A DNA stretch of 64,000 bases. It comes from Streptococcus sp. HF-1907. Its GTDB lineage: Bacteria; Bacillota; Bacilli; Lactobacillales; Streptococcaceae. This document shows, piece after piece, positions 37,328 to 47,776 of the stretch (positions are counted from its first letter, which is position 1; each line of letters begins with the position of its first letter). A program made the translations under genes and the position numbers. The notes beneath the pieces are model-generated. The model ran no database searches. It had not been told where the DNA came from and saw only the letters and a program-made list of their open reading frames with translations. Where the stretch lies: positions 18,572 through 82,571 of the forward strand of contig NZ_JADNQT010000007.1 of NCBI RefSeq assembly GCF_015594605.1. Reading direction: 5' to 3'.

Positions 37328-38485
37328 ATGAAAGAACAGTTTAAATTAGTTGCGACAGCTGCCGCTGGTCTAGAAGCGGTGGTCGGCAAAGAAATTCGCA
37401 ACATGGGTATTGATTGTCAGGTCGAAAATGGGAAGGTCGTTTTTGAAGGAAATGTAAAGACTATTGCTGAGACCAATCTTTGGTTGCGCGCAGCTGATCG
37501 TGTGAAAATTGTTGTCGGTGAATTTTCGGCGCGCACTTTTGAAGAATTGTTTCAAGGTGTGTTTGCCTTGGATTGGGAAAATTACTTGCCACTCGGAGCC
37601 AAGTTTCCTATTTCCAAAGCCAAATGTGTTAAATCAAAATTGCATAACGAGCCAAGTGTTCAGGCCATTTCTAAAAAAGCGGTGGTGAAAAAGCTTCAAA
37701 AAGTTTACCATCGCCCAGAAGGTGTTCCTTTACAAGAAAACGGAGCTGAATTTAAAATCGAAGTTTCTATTTTGAAGGATAAGGCGACGGTTATGATTGA
37801 TACGACCGGCTCAAGCCTTTTTAAACGCGGTTACCGTACGGAAAAAGGTGGCGCACCGATTAAGGAAAATATGGCTGCCGCTATTATCGAGCTGTCTAAC
37901 TGGTTCCCAGACAAGCCTTTCATTGACCCAACATGCGGTTCTGGAACCTTCTGTATTGAAGCTGCCATGATTGGAATGAATATTGCTCCTGGATTTAATC
38001 GTGATTTTGCTTTTGAAGAATGGAACTGGGTTGATAAAGACCTTGTCCAAGCTGTTCGCGATGAAGCAGAAAGCAAGGCTGATTATGATGTCGAACTTGA
38101 TATTTCAGGATTTGATATTGATGGTCGTATGGTTGAGATTGCCAAGCAAAACGCTGAAGAGGCTGGACTCGGAGATGTTATCAAATTGAAACAAATGCGT
38201 CTGCAGGACCTCCGAACAGACAAAATTAACGGGGTTATTATTTCAAATCCACCTTATGGGGAGCGACTTCTGGATGACAAAGCAGTTGATGTTTTGTATA
38301 ATGAAATGGGACAGACCTTCGCTCCGCTTAAAACATGGAGTAAGTTTATCCTGACCAGCGATGAAGGGTTCGAGAAAAAATACGGAGCTCAAGCTGATAA
38401 AAAACGTAAATTGTATAACGGTACTTTGAGAGTTGATTTGTACCAATATTATGGCGAACGTGTGAAACGCCAAGTGAAGCAATAA
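37328..38485 (+). CDS. rlmL: 23S rRNA (guanine-N2) methyltransferase, RlmL/YpsC type
   Basis: A 385-residue SAM-dependent enzyme that methylates the exocyclic N2 of a guanine in 23S rRNA. The N-terminal half has the ferredoxin-like and THUMP RNA-binding parts (about 1-160). The Rossmann methyltransferase domain follows: KPFIDPTCGSGTFCIEAAMI near residue 195 binds SAM, and SNPPYGERL near 310 is the NPPY catalytic motif of N-methyltransferases. It is shorter than the enteric RlmKL fusion because the second enzyme is absent. It lies ten bases upstream of mapZ and probably shares its transcript, as in pneumococcus. Confidence 0.92.
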   Translation: MKEQFKLVATAAAGLEAVVGKEIRNMGIDCQVENGKVVFEGNVKTIAETNLWLRAADRVKIVVGEFSARTFEELFQGVFALDWENYLPLGAKFPISKAKCVKSKLHNEPSVQAISKKAVVKKLQKVYHRPEGVPLQENGAEFKIEVSILKDKATVMIDTTGSSLFKRGYRTEKGGAPIKENMAAAIIELSNWFPDKPFIDPTCGSGTFCIEAAMIGMNIAPGFNRDFAFEEWNWVDKDLVQAVRDEAESKADYDVELDISGFDIDGRMVEIAKQNAEEAGLGDVIKLKQMRLQDLRTDKINGVIISNPPYGERLLDDKAVDVLYNEMGQTFAPLKTWSKFILTSDEGFEKKYGAQADKKRKLYNGTLRVDLYQYYGERVKRQVKQ

Positions 38486-38494
38486 GGAGAGGGC

Positions 38495-39997
38495 ATGTCA
38501 GACGAAAATAAGACGTCTTCAGTTACTCCAGAACATGAAGGCATTGATTTTAAGGAAGCACAAAATATGACCGTTGGTGATGCTATGCGTAAGGAATCAG
38601 AGCTTAAAGCGGGCGTGACAGAGGAAGATAGTGTTTTAGATAAGTATATCAAACAGCATAGAGAAGAGGTTGCCTCGCAAAAATTTGAGGCTAAGGCAAC
38701 TGATTTTGAGCAATTAGACACAGCAGCTTTAGATGTCTTCATTCAAAAACAACGCGAAGAATTATCGCAACTAATGGCTGAGGATGAGGAACAAGCAGAG
38801 GAAGAGAACTCAGCAGAAGAAGTTTCAACCGACAGTGAAGAGACTCCATCTGATATTCCAGTCAATGAGGATAGTGAACCTGCGGAAGTTGACAAGGTTG
38901 TGGAAGAGGAAACTGACCTCGCAGAAGAGATTCCTCTTCCAAATGATGAGGAAGTCAGTGAGACTGCTGTACCAACTGAACCAAATGAGACCATCGCTTT
39001 AGCAACTGCAGATGCTAATCAACCTCTCTATAAAAATAAACGAGTGATTATAGGCTCGCTGGTTGCTTTAGTACTTGCCATTTTTGGTGGCGCTTATGGA
39101 TTGAATAAGATGACTGAGTCTAGCCAAACGGCTACTTCATCGTCATCAACAATGAGTAAATCTTCAACCTCTACAAGCAAGTCCTCATCAACCAGTAAGA
39201 AAGCAGCTACTGCCAAGAAAAATGCGCAAGCTTTTACAGATTTGTATAAAACTTTCTTCACGGATTCAGAGCAGACAAAACTTAAAAACAGCGAATTTGG
39301 TAATTTATCGAAATTGGAAGAAGCACTCAAAAAGCTTGAGAAAACAAGCTATTACGATGATGCTAAAAGTAAGTATGATAGCTTGAACCGCCAAATTTCA
39401 GCTATTCAAGCTGTGAATGCCAAATTTAATGCTGATGTCATCGTTGATGGTAATAAGGTGGATGGAATGGCTAAAAGTGATGCTAATTTTGATGATTTAG
39501 CAAGTAGCGTTCTCAATACTGGTAATGCTAGTCTTGATAGTTTGTTGCAATCAGCAATTTCCACTGGCCGTGACCAGCTATCTGCGGCTGCTGGTGATAC
39601 TAGCCAAAGTCAAGCAGAGCAATCCACAGCAACTTCATCAGCTCAGTCCTCTGCAAGTACAGGAACAACAACTGATACTGCGACAGCTTCACAATCAAGT
39701 TCAGTCAATCTTGAACGTAGCCGTAGCCGTGTTCCTTACAATGATTCTGCGATTGCAGATACCTCAAATGCTGCTTGGACTTTTTCTTCAGGTGTTCTTG
39801 AAAAAATTGTGGCAACAGCGCAAGCGCGTGGTTATATCCAAGGAAATAATTACATCCTTGAACCTGTCAATATTATCAATGGCAATGGTTATTACAATAT
39901 GTTTAAACCAGATGGTACATACCTCTTCTCAATCAATGCCAAGACAGGATATTTCGTTGGGAATGCGCCAGGTAATGCAGACAGTCTTGATTACTAA
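38495..39997 (+). CDS. mapZ: Mid-cell-anchored protein Z
   Basis: MapZ (LocZ) marks the division site in streptococci and guides FtsZ rings. The 500-residue protein has a long acidic cytoplasmic part (about 1-180; the start of which interacts with FtsZ in pneumococcus), one membrane segment (about VIIGSLVALVLAIFGGAYGL, 184-203), a Ser/Thr-rich stretch, an extracellular helical domain (AQAFTDLYKTFFTD on, about 245-370), a second Ser/Thr linker and a C-terminal domain with NYILEPVNIINGNGYYNMF that binds wall. In pneumococcus StkP phosphorylates it on cytoplasmic Thr. SD AAGGAGAGGG lies before the ATG. A hairpin separates it from the convergent luxS. Confidence 0.93.
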   Translation: MSDENKTSSVTPEHEGIDFKEAQNMTVGDAMRKESELKAGVTEEDSVLDKYIKQHREEVASQKFEAKATDFEQLDTAALDVFIQKQREELSQLMAEDEEQAEEENSAEEVSTDSEETPSDIPVNEDSEPAEVDKVVEEETDLAEEIPLPNDEEVSETAVPTEPNETIALATADANQPLYKNKRVIIGSLVALVLAIFGGAYGLNKMTESSQTATSSSSTMSKSSTSTSKSSSTSKKAATAKKNAQAFTDLYKTFFTDSEQTKLKNSEFGNLSKLEEALKKLEKTSYYDDAKSKYDSLNRQISAIQAVNAKFNADVIVDGNKVDGMAKSDANFDDLASSVLNTGNASLDSLLQSAISTGRDQLSAAAGDTSQSQAEQSTATSSAQSSASTGTTTDTATASQSSSVNLERSRSRVPYNDSAIADTSNAAWTFSSGVLEKIVATAQARGYIQGNNYILEPVNIINGNGYYNMFKPDGTYLFSINAKTGYFVGNAPGNADSLDY

Positions 39998-40002
39998 TAA
40001 AA

Positions 40003-40032
40003 AATAAGTTAGGCAATTTGCCTAGCTTATTT
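40003..40032. terminator. Bidirectional terminator between mapZ and luxS
   Basis: AATAAG-TTAGGCA on the left pairs with TGCCTA-G-CTTATT on the right around a 3-base loop, with A-rich sequence on one side and T on the other. Confidence 0.8.
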
Positions 40033-40052
40033 GCTTGTTCTGAAAAATGAAA

Positions 40053-40535
40053 TTAAACAAGATGGCGTTCGAAGGCATCGTCTGAGATACCGTTAGCCAA
40101 GATGAGTTTTGCCCATTCACGTGCTGAATGAAGGCTGTGGTCTTTGTAGTTACCGCATGATTCGATGGTTGTTCCAGGAACGTCTTCCCAGGTCACAGTG
40201 GTAGCGATAGCTTCAAGGCTCGATTTAAGCACTTTAGCAATTGTTGTTGAATCGTGTTTGCCCCACATGATGAGGTGGAAACCGGTACGGCAACCAAATG
40301 GTGAGCAATCAATCATGCCATCGATGCGTTCGCGAATGAGTTTGGCAAGTAAGTGTTCGATGGTGTGAAGACCAGCGGTATCAATAGCGTTTTCGTTTGG
40401 TTGGATGAGGCGGATGTCAAAGTTGGTAATTACGTCACCAACAGGTCCGGTCTCTTCAGAAATCAAACGAACGTAAGGTGCCTTAACGGCAGTATGGTCG
40501 AGTTCAAAACTTTCGACAACGATTTCTTTAGTCAT
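40053..40535 (-). CDS. luxS: S-ribosylhomocysteine lyase
   Basis: Splits S-ribosylhomocysteine into homocysteine and DPD, the precursor of autoinducer-2, as part of the activated methyl cycle. The 160-residue protein has the metal-binding H57-T-I-E-H61 of [16 protein letters not shown], the catalytic Cys region [19 protein letters not shown] (about 75-92) and the second metal-site Cys in [26 protein letters not shown] lies before the ATG on the minus strand. It is transcribed alone, divergent from rny. Confidence 0.97.
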   Translation of the reverse strand: MTKEIVVESFELDHTAVKAPYVRLISEETGPVGDVITNFDIRLIQPNENAIDTAGLHTIEHLLAKLIRERIDGMIDCSPFGCRTGFHLIMWGKHDSTTIAKVLKSSLEAIATTVTWEDVPGTTIESCGNYKDHSLHSAREWAKLILANGISDDAFERHLV

Positions 40536-40652
40536 GGTAATTCTCCTTTTTATAGCACAGCTTGGAAGTGCTGACTGTCAGCGCCAGCTCATTTTCCAAA
40601 AACATTATCTGCCTTTATCATACCATACCACAAATGGCATGACAATTTTAAA

Positions 40653-40681
40653 TTGTGAAAACGCCTTTTTTATGGTAAACT
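40653..40681 (+). promoter_or_regulatory. Promoter of rny
   Basis: TTGTGA (40653-40658), 17 bases, TAAACT (40676-40681). It lies 50 bases before the chosen start codon. Confidence 0.65.
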
Positions 40682-40731
40682 TAAAGATGGACTTTCGTTT
40701 GGGAAATCCAATAGAAATTAGAGGTACAGAC

Positions 40732-42339
40732 ATGTTAAATATTGTTTTAGCGATTGTTTGTGCTCTCATTGGTTTGATTGTCGGTTATGCAGTGATTTCG
40801 ACGCGATTGAAATCGGCTAAAGAAGCTGCAGAGCTGACTCTTCTTAATGCAGAACAGGATGCTGTTAACCTTCGTGGACAGGCTGAATTAGAGGCTGAGC
40901 ACGTGCGTAAAACGGCAGAGCGTGAAAGCAAGGCTCAGAAAAAAGAGTTGTTGCTGGAAGCTAAGGAAGAGGCTAGAAAGTATCGTGAGGAGATTGAAAA
41001 GGAATTTAAATCTGAAAGACAAGAGTTGAAGAAAATGGAATCACGTTTGGCAGAACGTGCCGTGACCCTTGATCGTAAGGATGAAAATCTATCTGATAAA
41101 GAAAAGTCGTTAGACAGCAAAGAACAGAGTCTCACAGATAAATCTAGACATATCGATGAGCGTGAACAAAACATCGCTAGTTTAGAAATGAAAAAAGCTG
41201 AAGAGTTGGAGCGAGTGGCAGAGCTCAGCCAGTCTGAAGCTAGAGAAATTATTTTAGCTAACACGGAAAAAGATTTGACCCACGACATTGCGACCCGCAT
41301 TAAAGAGGCGGAGCGTGAAGTTAAGGATAAATCTGACAAGATTGCTAAGAATCTGCTTGCGCAAGCCATGCAACGTTTGGCTGGTGATTATGTGACGGAA
41401 CAGACTATCACAACGGTTCACCTGCCTGACGATAGTATGAAAGGGCGTATTATTGGGCGCGAGGGTCGTAATATTCGTACCCTTGAGAGCTTGACAGGGA
41501 TTGATGTTATCATTGATGATACACCTGAAGTCGTTGTTCTATCAGGTTTTGACCCAATTCGTCGTGAAATTGCTCGTATGACCTTGGAATCTCTTATCCA
41601 AGATGGACGCATTCATCCAGCTCGTATCGAAGAATTGGTTGAGAAAAATCGTCTTGAAATGGATCACCGCATTCGTGAATATGGTGAAGCAGCAGCCTTT
41701 GAAATTGGGGTGCCAAACCTTCATCCAGACCTCATCAAGATTATGGGACGCTTGCAGTTCCGTACATCTTATGGTCAAAATGTCCTTCGCCACTCCGTTG
41801 AAGTTGGTAAATTAGCTGGTATCCTTGCTGGTGAGCTTGGGGAAAATGTTGACCTTGCCCGTCGTGCAGGTTTCCTTCATGACATGGGGAAAGCCATTGA
41901 CCGTGAGGTCGAAGGTAGCCACGTTGAAATCGGAACGGAGTTTGCTCGCAAGTACAAAGAACATCCAGTAGTTGTTAATACCATTGCCAGCCACCACGGG
42001 GATGTTGAACCAGAATCAGTTATTGCCGTCCTTGTTGCAGCAGCTGATGCCCTCAGTTCCGCCCGTCCAGGTGCTCGTAATGAGTCAATGGAAAACCACA
42101 TCAAACGTCTCCGTGATTTGGAAGAGATTGCGACTAGCTTTGACGGCGTGCAAAATGCTTACGCCCTTCAAGCAGGTCGTGAAATCCGCATTATGGTTCA
42201 GCCGGGTAAGGTTTCAGACGACCAAGTGGTTATTCTTTCTCATAAAGTACGTGAACAAATTGAACAAAACTTGGATTATCCAGGAAATATCAAAGTCACA
42301 GTTATCCGTGAAATGCGTGCTGTTGACTATGCGAAATAA
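40732..42339 (+). CDS. rny: Ribonuclease Y
   Basis: A membrane-anchored endoribonuclease that starts decay of many mRNAs. From ATG 40732 (SD GAGGT) it has 535 residues; the open frame reaches further upstream, but the membrane anchor [20 protein letters not shown] must be N-terminal. Then come a long charged coiled coil (about 28-215), a KH RNA-binding domain ([20 protein letters not shown] near 228) and the HD hydrolase domain with [20 protein letters not shown] near 380. The final part is complete. It has its own promoter, divergent from luxS, and a terminator just after the stop. Confidence 0.96.
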   Translation: MLNIVLAIVCALIGLIVGYAVISTRLKSAKEAAELTLLNAEQDAVNLRGQAELEAEHVRKTAERESKAQKKELLLEAKEEARKYREEIEKEFKSERQELKKMESRLAERAVTLDRKDENLSDKEKSLDSKEQSLTDKSRHIDEREQNIASLEMKKAEELERVAELSQSEAREIILANTEKDLTHDIATRIKEAEREVKDKSDKIAKNLLAQAMQRLAGDYVTEQTITTVHLPDDSMKGRIIGREGRNIRTLESLTGIDVIIDDTPEVVVLSGFDPIRREIARMTLESLIQDGRIHPARIEELVEKNRLEMDHRIREYGEAAAFEIGVPNLHPDLIKIMGRLQFRTSYGQNVLRHSVEVGKLAGILAGELGENVDLARRAGFLHDMGKAIDREVEGSHVEIGTEFARKYKEHPVVVNTIASHHGDVEPESVIAVLVAAADALSSARPGARNESMENHIKRLRDLEEIATSFDGVQNAYALQAGREIRIMVQPGKVSDDQVVILSHKVREQIEQNLDYPGNIKVTVIREMRAVDYAK

Positions 42340-42343
42340 GATT

Positions 42344-42367
42344 AAGAAGTCGAAAGGCTTCTTTTTT
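42344..42367 (+). terminator. Terminator of rny
   Basis: AAGAAG (42344-42349) pairs with CTTCTT (42358-42363) around an 8-base loop; T-run follows. Confidence 0.7.
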
Positions 42368-42423
42368 AGTTTTGAATTAACCTCTGAAAAGGTCTATAAT
42401 GGTAGGAAAAGTGAGGTCGTTTT

Positions 42424-43221
42424 ATGTATTATTCCTTTCCAGAACTCGTTTTTCTCTTTTTCATCTATTCCTTTATTGGTTGGCTGTGGGAGACGATTTA
42501 TTGCTCCATTTTAGATAAACATTTTGTTTATCGGGGCTTTTTGTTCGGTCCTTATTGTCCAGTCTATGGCTTTGCTGTGACAACGGTACTTGTGTTTACT
42601 CAGCCTTTTCAAGCCCATCTGCTCAGCCTATTTTTAAGCGGTCTAGTCATTGCGACAGCCTTTGAGTACCTGGCGGGTTGGTTTTTGGAGATCTTTTTCC
42701 ACATGACTTTGTGGGATTATAGTCATGAAAAAGGCAATATTAAAGGACGGATTGCTCCGCGTATTTCCCTTTTTTGGGGATTTGGCGTCTTGGTTTTGGT
42801 GAAGTGGATTCAGCCTCATGTTATGACGCTTGTCCTAATAATTCCTTCTTACTGGGCATTCTTGATTATGCTTCTGATGCTAGCTGACCTCGTTTGGACG
42901 GTGGTTGATACAGCACAATTTCACAAGGCAGCCCTTTCCTTGGAAAATAAGATTAGAGATGAACAGAATCGGATGAAAGGAAATGTCCGTCAAGAGGTGG
43001 ATGATTTGGCACAGCAAGCAGAGCTTTTCAGCCAACGTTTGGAGGAGTTACGACAACATACTGAAGAATTTTTACAAGAAAAAAACATCAAACCTTTCCA
43101 TTTTAACCAACGCCGCTTGATGAAAAACTATAGCCAATTTAAAGGAATTGATGTTCCTTTTGTAACAGATTTAAGAAAACAAATAGCTCAATTTAAAAAG
43201 TCAAAAAAGGATAAAAAATAA
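42424..43221 (+). CDS. CmpB-type putative ABC transporter permease (membrane protein)
   Basis: A 265-residue membrane protein. The N-terminal two thirds has four or five hydrophobic segments with the family pattern FLFFIYSFIGWLWETIYC, RGFLFGPYCPVYGF and FEYLAGWFLE, characteristic of the ABC_trans_CmpB (PF06541) family. The C-terminal part (about 180-265) is charged and helical, probably a cytoplasmic coiled coil. No ATPase gene is next to it, and despite the family name transport has not been shown. SD is weak (GTGAGGTCG before the ATG). Function is unknown. Confidence 0.8.
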   Translation: MYYSFPELVFLFFIYSFIGWLWETIYCSILDKHFVYRGFLFGPYCPVYGFAVTTVLVFTQPFQAHLLSLFLSGLVIATAFEYLAGWFLEIFFHMTLWDYSHEKGNIKGRIAPRISLFWGFGVLVLVKWIQPHVMTLVLIIPSYWAFLIMLLMLADLVWTVVDTAQFHKAALSLENKIRDEQNRMKGNVRQEVDDLAQQAELFSQRLEELRQHTEEFLQEKNIKPFHFNQRRLMKNYSQFKGIDVPFVTDLRKQIAQFKKSKKDKK

Positions 43222-43300
43222 CTGGAAATCCTTAGCTTATTGAGTGATAACGACCCAGTGAAAAGTTAATTATAATGGTAAAAGTGTTTAAGGAGGAATT

Positions 43301-43737
43301 ATGCAAAATTTAAGGAACGCTTCGATGCTCTCAGTGATGCTATTCTAGCCATCGCCATGATCATATTGGTATTAGAAATCAAGGCTCCAGCGACAGCTGC
43401 TGGTATGGAAGAATTTATTAAAAGCATTGGTCTCTTCATCATTAGTTTTTTCGTCATTTTCAATTTTTGGTACGAACGAACTCAGGATTATTTGGAAGCT
43501 AGTGCTATCAATGAAGAAATTCTAGGGATTGATGTTCTTTCTCATCTGGCTATTTGTTTGATTCCTTTAGCAACAAAATTTATGATGTCTTATGAAAATC
43601 AGACTTTGGCGGTTTTTGTTTATGGTCTGCTGAACTTATTTATCGGCTGGTCTACGGATATCATTCGCCATCGCTTGGTTCATTATCGCTTGATAGAAGT
43701 GCCAGAAGAGGCTAGGGGCGGTGTTATTCAGCTATGA
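43301..43737 (+). pseudogene. TMEM175-family channel homologue with a one-base frameshift after the start
   Basis: ATG at 43301 with AGGAGG upstream opens a frame that stops after 15 codons. One base out of phase, the sequence right after the start reads KFKERFDALSDAILAIAM and joins the long frame ending at 43737 (IILVLEIKAPATAAG and on). RFDALSDAILAIAM is the pore-helix signature of bacterial TMEM175 potassium channels. ATG followed by C and four A instead of five A would explain the break. The ATG at 43357 lies inside helix 1 and would give a protein without the filter. Four further membrane segments are intact. -10 TATAAT is at 43271-43276. Confidence 0.75.
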
Positions 43738-44006
43738 TTGAGTTTGGGAGACGTGGCACTTTTATGCGTCTGGTCTTGTTAATTTTAGCCTGCATTTTCC
43801 CTTATGCTTTTGTCTATACTTATTTGATTGCTCCGTTATCGCGTTTTTGGACGCGCTATCAGGCTGGAAAAAGAATGTTTCAAGCTGGGCGTGAAAGTCA
43901 GACAGTTATCAATTTATTTATCCAAATGGGGCAAAATGTGCTGGATGACTTTCAAGGATATGGTCCAAAAAGAAAAGGCTTAAAAAGCAGGAAATATCGT
44001 CGGTAA
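43734..44006 (+). CDS. Small basic membrane protein of unknown function
   Basis: A 90-residue protein with one clear membrane segment (about LVLLILACIFPYAFVYTYLI, 13-32) and a basic tail (KRKGLKSRKYRR). Its ATG overlaps the stop of the broken TMEM175 gene (ATGA), which suggests translation coupled to that gene; a second ATG at 43764 is possible. I do not recognise the family. If coupling is needed, the upstream frameshift may lower its expression unless ribosomes restart. A terminator begins at its stop codon. Confidence 0.6.
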   Translation: MIEFGRRGTFMRLVLLILACIFPYAFVYTYLIAPLSRFWTRYQAGKRMFQAGRESQTVINLFIQMGQNVLDDFQGYGPKRKGLKSRKYRR

Positions 44007-44025
44007 AAGAGGGTAACCTCTTTTT
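44005..44025 (+). terminator. Terminator after the small membrane protein gene
   Basis: AAAAGAGG (44005-44012) and CCTCTTTT (44017-44024) close a GTAA loop, with one more T after. The first bases are part of the stop codon. Confidence 0.85.
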
Positions 44026-44041
44026 ATTGATGGATTCACGC

Positions 44042-44070
44042 TTGAAAAAATCAGCATTTTTTGATAAACT
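44042..44070 (+). promoter_or_regulatory. Promoter of gmk-rpoZ
   Basis: TTGAAA (44042-44047) and TAAACT (44065-44070) with a 17-base spacer. Confidence 0.7.
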
Positions 44071-44096
44071 AAAGGGAAGAAATTTAATGCAAATCT

Positions 44097-44782
<686 letters not shown>

Positions 44783-44806
44783 GATTAGAAAAGAGATTAC
44801 TGCCTT

Positions 44807-45121
44807 ATGATGCTAAAACCTTCTATCGACAAATTGTTGGATAAAGTGCCTTCAAAATACTCACTTGTTATCTTGCAAGCCAAACGTGCTCACGAATTGG
44901 AAGCTGGTGCAAATCCAACTCAAGAATTCTATTCTGAAAAAGCAACTTTGCAAGCTCTTGAAGAAATCGAATCAGGAAACGTTGTGATTCATCCAGACCC
45001 AGAAGCAAAACGTGCAGCTGTCCGCGCTCGTATCGAAGCAGAGCGTTTGGCTAAGGAAGAAGAAGAACGTAAAATCAAAGAACAAATTGCCAAAGAAAAA
45101 GAAAACGGCGAAAAAATCTAA
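44807..45121 (+). CDS. rpoZ: RNA polymerase omega subunit
   Basis: A small subunit that binds the beta-prime chain and helps RNA polymerase assembly. The 104-residue protein starts [20 protein letters not shown] and has the conserved [17 protein letters not shown] segment (about 21-37); the C-terminal third is a Glu/Lys-rich helix typical of streptococci. The first or the second Met may be the start. It is co-transcribed with gmk. priA follows after about 270 bases. Confidence 0.95.
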   Translation: MMLKPSIDKLLDKVPSKYSLVILQAKRAHELEAGANPTQEFYSEKATLQALEEIESGNVVIHPDPEAKRAAVRARIEAERLAKEEEERKIKEQIAKEKENGEKI

Positions 45122-45388
45122 GGATTAAAGCAACTTGAGGATTGATAAGAATTAAATTCTTAGTCACTTTACTCCTAACAGCTGACGAATTTGCTTGTCA
45201 ACTGTGCCAAATGGATAGAAAAGAATAGGAGTTGAGCAAGATTGCCCAGCTCTTTTGTGCCTTTATGGTCGTTTAGTTTATCTTTTATGACTTCGTAACT
45301 GGGTTTGCGGTAGTCAAGTACTAGCAGAATCTCGTTGTTCCAACTAAAAGCAGACTAAACAACCAAAAGGCAGATGAAAGGAGGTCTC
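45122..45388 (+). other. Intergenic region between rpoZ and priA
   Basis: No gene. TAAGAAT/ATTCTTA (45146-45162, 3-base loop) and ACTCCTA/TAGGAGT (45171-45177 and 45226-45232) are inverted repeats, and GAGC/GCTC with TTTT (45234-45255) is a weak terminator-like hairpin. No clear promoter of priA was found. AAAGGAGGT before 45389 is the priA ribosome site. Confidence 0.4.
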
Positions 45389-47776
45389 ATGCCAAGAAAA
45401 TTAGCGCAGGTTATCGTTGATGTGCCCCTCATGCAAACGGACAAACCTTTTTCCTATAGTCTTCCAAAAAATTTAGAGGACTTGGTTCAGGTTGGCATGC
45501 GGGTTCACGTGCCTTTCGGACGGGGCAACCGCCTGATTCAGGGATTTGTCGTTGGTTTTGCTGACGATGATGGCTCAGAGACAAAAGATATCGTAGAGGT
45601 TCTTGATTTTGAGCCGGTGCTCAATGCTGAGCAGCTGGAGCTAGCTGACCGTATGCGCCACACTGTTTTTTCCTACAAGATTTCCATTCTTAAGTCTATG
45701 CTGCCTAGCTTGCTCAACTCTCAGTATGATAAGGAGTTGACAGCGCAGCCAGGGCTTTCGTCGGAAGAAAAGGCTCTGCTATTTACCGACAAGGAAGTGG
45801 TGCCCTATTCGACCTTGTCGCAGGACCAACAACAATTAGCTAGCCGTCTCATTCAAAAAGGATTGATTTCAGTCCACTACTTGGCCAAGGATAAAAAGAC
45901 CATCAAGACGGAGAAGTGGTATCGGGTCAATCTGGATTTACTAGCCGCTACCGAGATTTCCTCTCGCGCTAAAAAGCGTCAGCAACTGCAGGCTTACTTA
46001 CTGGGCAATCCTGAGGAGGACCGTCTGTCAGAACTCAATAAGCTCTTTTCAAGTCCAGTTGTCAAGTATTTTGTGGACAATGACTTGCTGACGGTTGTTG
46101 AGAAGGAAGCCAGTCGCAGCGATGATTATTTTGAAGGGGTTGCAGAAACCGACTTTTTGACTTTAAATCAGCAACAGCAGGAAGTTGTTGAGCGAGTGAC
46201 CAGCCAAATTGGTCAGCCCAACAAGCCCTTCTTGCTGGAAGGTATCACAGGCTCTGGTAAAACAGAGGTTTACCTCCACATCATCGACAAGGTCTTGAAA
46301 ATGGGAAAGACGGCTATCGTTTTGGTGCCCGAAATTTCCTTGACGCCTCAGATGACCAATCGTTTCATTTCACGCTTTGGCAAGCAGGTGGCCATTATGC
46401 ACTCAGGCTTGTCTGACGGTGAGAAATTCGACGAGTGGCGTAAGATTAAGTCTGGCAAGGCCAAGGTAGTTGTCGGTGCCCGCTCTGCTATTTTCGCCCC
46501 CCTAGAAAATATCGGTGCCATCATCATCGACGAGGAACACGAGGCGACCTACAAGCAGGAGTCTAACCCGCGCTATCACGCGCGTGATGTGGCTTTGCTG
46601 CGTGCGGACTATCATCAGGCGATCGTCCTAATGGGTTCAGCGACACCAAGTCTCGAGAGCCGCGCTAGAGCCAGTCGCGGAGTCTATGACTTTTTAGAGT
46701 TGACTCAACGTGCCAATCCTAAGGCTCGTATCCCCAAAGTAGAGATAGTGGACTTTAGAGACTTTATCGGTCAACAGGAAGTCAGCAATTTCACCCCCCG
46801 TCTGCTTGATAAAATCCGTGATAGGCTTGCCAAGAAAGAGCAGGTTGTGCTCATGCTCAACCGTCGGGGCTATTCGAGTTTCATCATGTGCCGTGATTGT
46901 GGTTATGTGGATGAGTGCCCAAACTGCGATATTTCGCTAACTTTGCACATGGATACTAAGACCATGAATTGCCACTATTGTGGCTTTGAAAAGGCTATTC
47001 CGCACACCTGTCCCAACTGTGATAGCCGCAGCATTCGCTACTATGGCACAGGGACGCAGAAGGCCTATGACGAATTGTTGCAGGTTTTGCCTGAGGCGCG
47101 TGTTCTGCGGATGGACGTGGATACTACCCGCAAAAAGGGTGCTCATCAGAGGATTTTAGACAAATTTGGTAAGCATAAGGCTGATATTTTGTTGGGCACG
47201 CAGATGATTGCCAAGGGACTGGATTTTCCTAATGTGACCTTGGTTGGCGTGCTCAATGCGGATACATCGCTCAATCTGCCAGATTTCCGCGCTTCGGAGC
47301 GAACCTTTCAACTGCTCACTCAGGTGGCGGGGCGTGCAGGTCGTGCTGAGAAGGAGGGGGAGGTCTTGATTCAGACCTACAACCCCAACCACTATGCTAT
47401 TCAGCTGGCTCAACAGCAGGATTTCGAAGCCTTTTACAAGTACGAGATGAGCAGTCGCCATCAGCTGGGCTACCCGCCTTACTTCTTCACGGTCGGCTTG
47501 ACCCTCTCGCATAAGGACGAGGAGCACTTGATTCGCAAGGCTTACGAGGTCTTGGCACTTTTGAAAAATGGGCTGAGCGACAAGGTGATTATCCTTGGTC
47601 CAACAGCCAAACCCATTGCCAGAACACACAATCTCTACCACTATCAAATTATCATCAAGTACCGATTTGAAGACGGGCTTGAGCCAGTCTTAAATCAGCT
47701 TCTCGATTTGACCCAGACCCCTGACTACAAGAATCTGCAAGTGATTATCGACCACGAGCCACAGAATTTTATGTAG
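45389..47776 (+). CDS. priA: Primosomal protein N' (replication restart helicase)
   Basis: A DNA helicase that recognises stalled forks and reloads the replicative helicase. From ATG 45389 (AAAGGAGGT) it has 795 residues. The N-terminal DNA-binding domain begins PRKLAQVIVDVPLMQTDKPF. Helicase motifs follow: Walker A GITGSGKT at 285-292, DEEH at 381-384, then GSATPSLESR. Eight cysteines of the zinc-binding insert are present in CRDCGYVDECPNCDISL and CHYCGFEKAIPHTCPNCDSR near 500-540. The C-terminal helicase motifs GTQMIAKGLDFPNVTLVG and QVAGRAGRAEKEG are intact. In other streptococci fmt follows directly; here a reductase-like gene lies between. Confidence 0.96.
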   Translation: MPRKLAQVIVDVPLMQTDKPFSYSLPKNLEDLVQVGMRVHVPFGRGNRLIQGFVVGFADDDGSETKDIVEVLDFEPVLNAEQLELADRMRHTVFSYKISILKSMLPSLLNSQYDKELTAQPGLSSEEKALLFTDKEVVPYSTLSQDQQQLASRLIQKGLISVHYLAKDKKTIKTEKWYRVNLDLLAATEISSRAKKRQQLQAYLLGNPEEDRLSELNKLFSSPVVKYFVDNDLLTVVEKEASRSDDYFEGVAETDFLTLNQQQQEVVERVTSQIGQPNKPFLLEGITGSGKTEVYLHIIDKVLKMGKTAIVLVPEISLTPQMTNRFISRFGKQVAIMHSGLSDGEKFDEWRKIKSGKAKVVVGARSAIFAPLENIGAIIIDEEHEATYKQESNPRYHARDVALLRADYHQAIVLMGSATPSLESRARASRGVYDFLELTQRANPKARIPKVEIVDFRDFIGQQEVSNFTPRLLDKIRDRLAKKEQVVLMLNRRGYSSFIMCRDCGYVDECPNCDISLTLHMDTKTMNCHYCGFEKAIPHTCPNCDSRSIRYYGTGTQKAYDELLQVLPEARVLRMDVDTTRKKGAHQRILDKFGKHKADILLGTQMIAKGLDFPNVTLVGVLNADTSLNLPDFRASERTFQLLTQVAGRAGRAEKEGEVLIQTYNPNHYAIQLAQQQDFEAFYKYEMSSRHQLGYPPYFFTVGLTLSHKDEEHLIRKAYEVLALLKNGLSDKVIILGPTAKPIARTHNLYHYQIIIKYRFEDGLEPVLNQLLDLTQTPDYKNLQVIIDHEPQNFM

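Noticed and set aside
39121..39210. Ser/Thr-rich stretches of MapZ, PBP1A and StkP as repeats or phase-variable tracts
   Set aside because: Codons are mixed (tca, agt, tct, agc), without perfect short tandem repeats, so these are low-complexity protein linkers.
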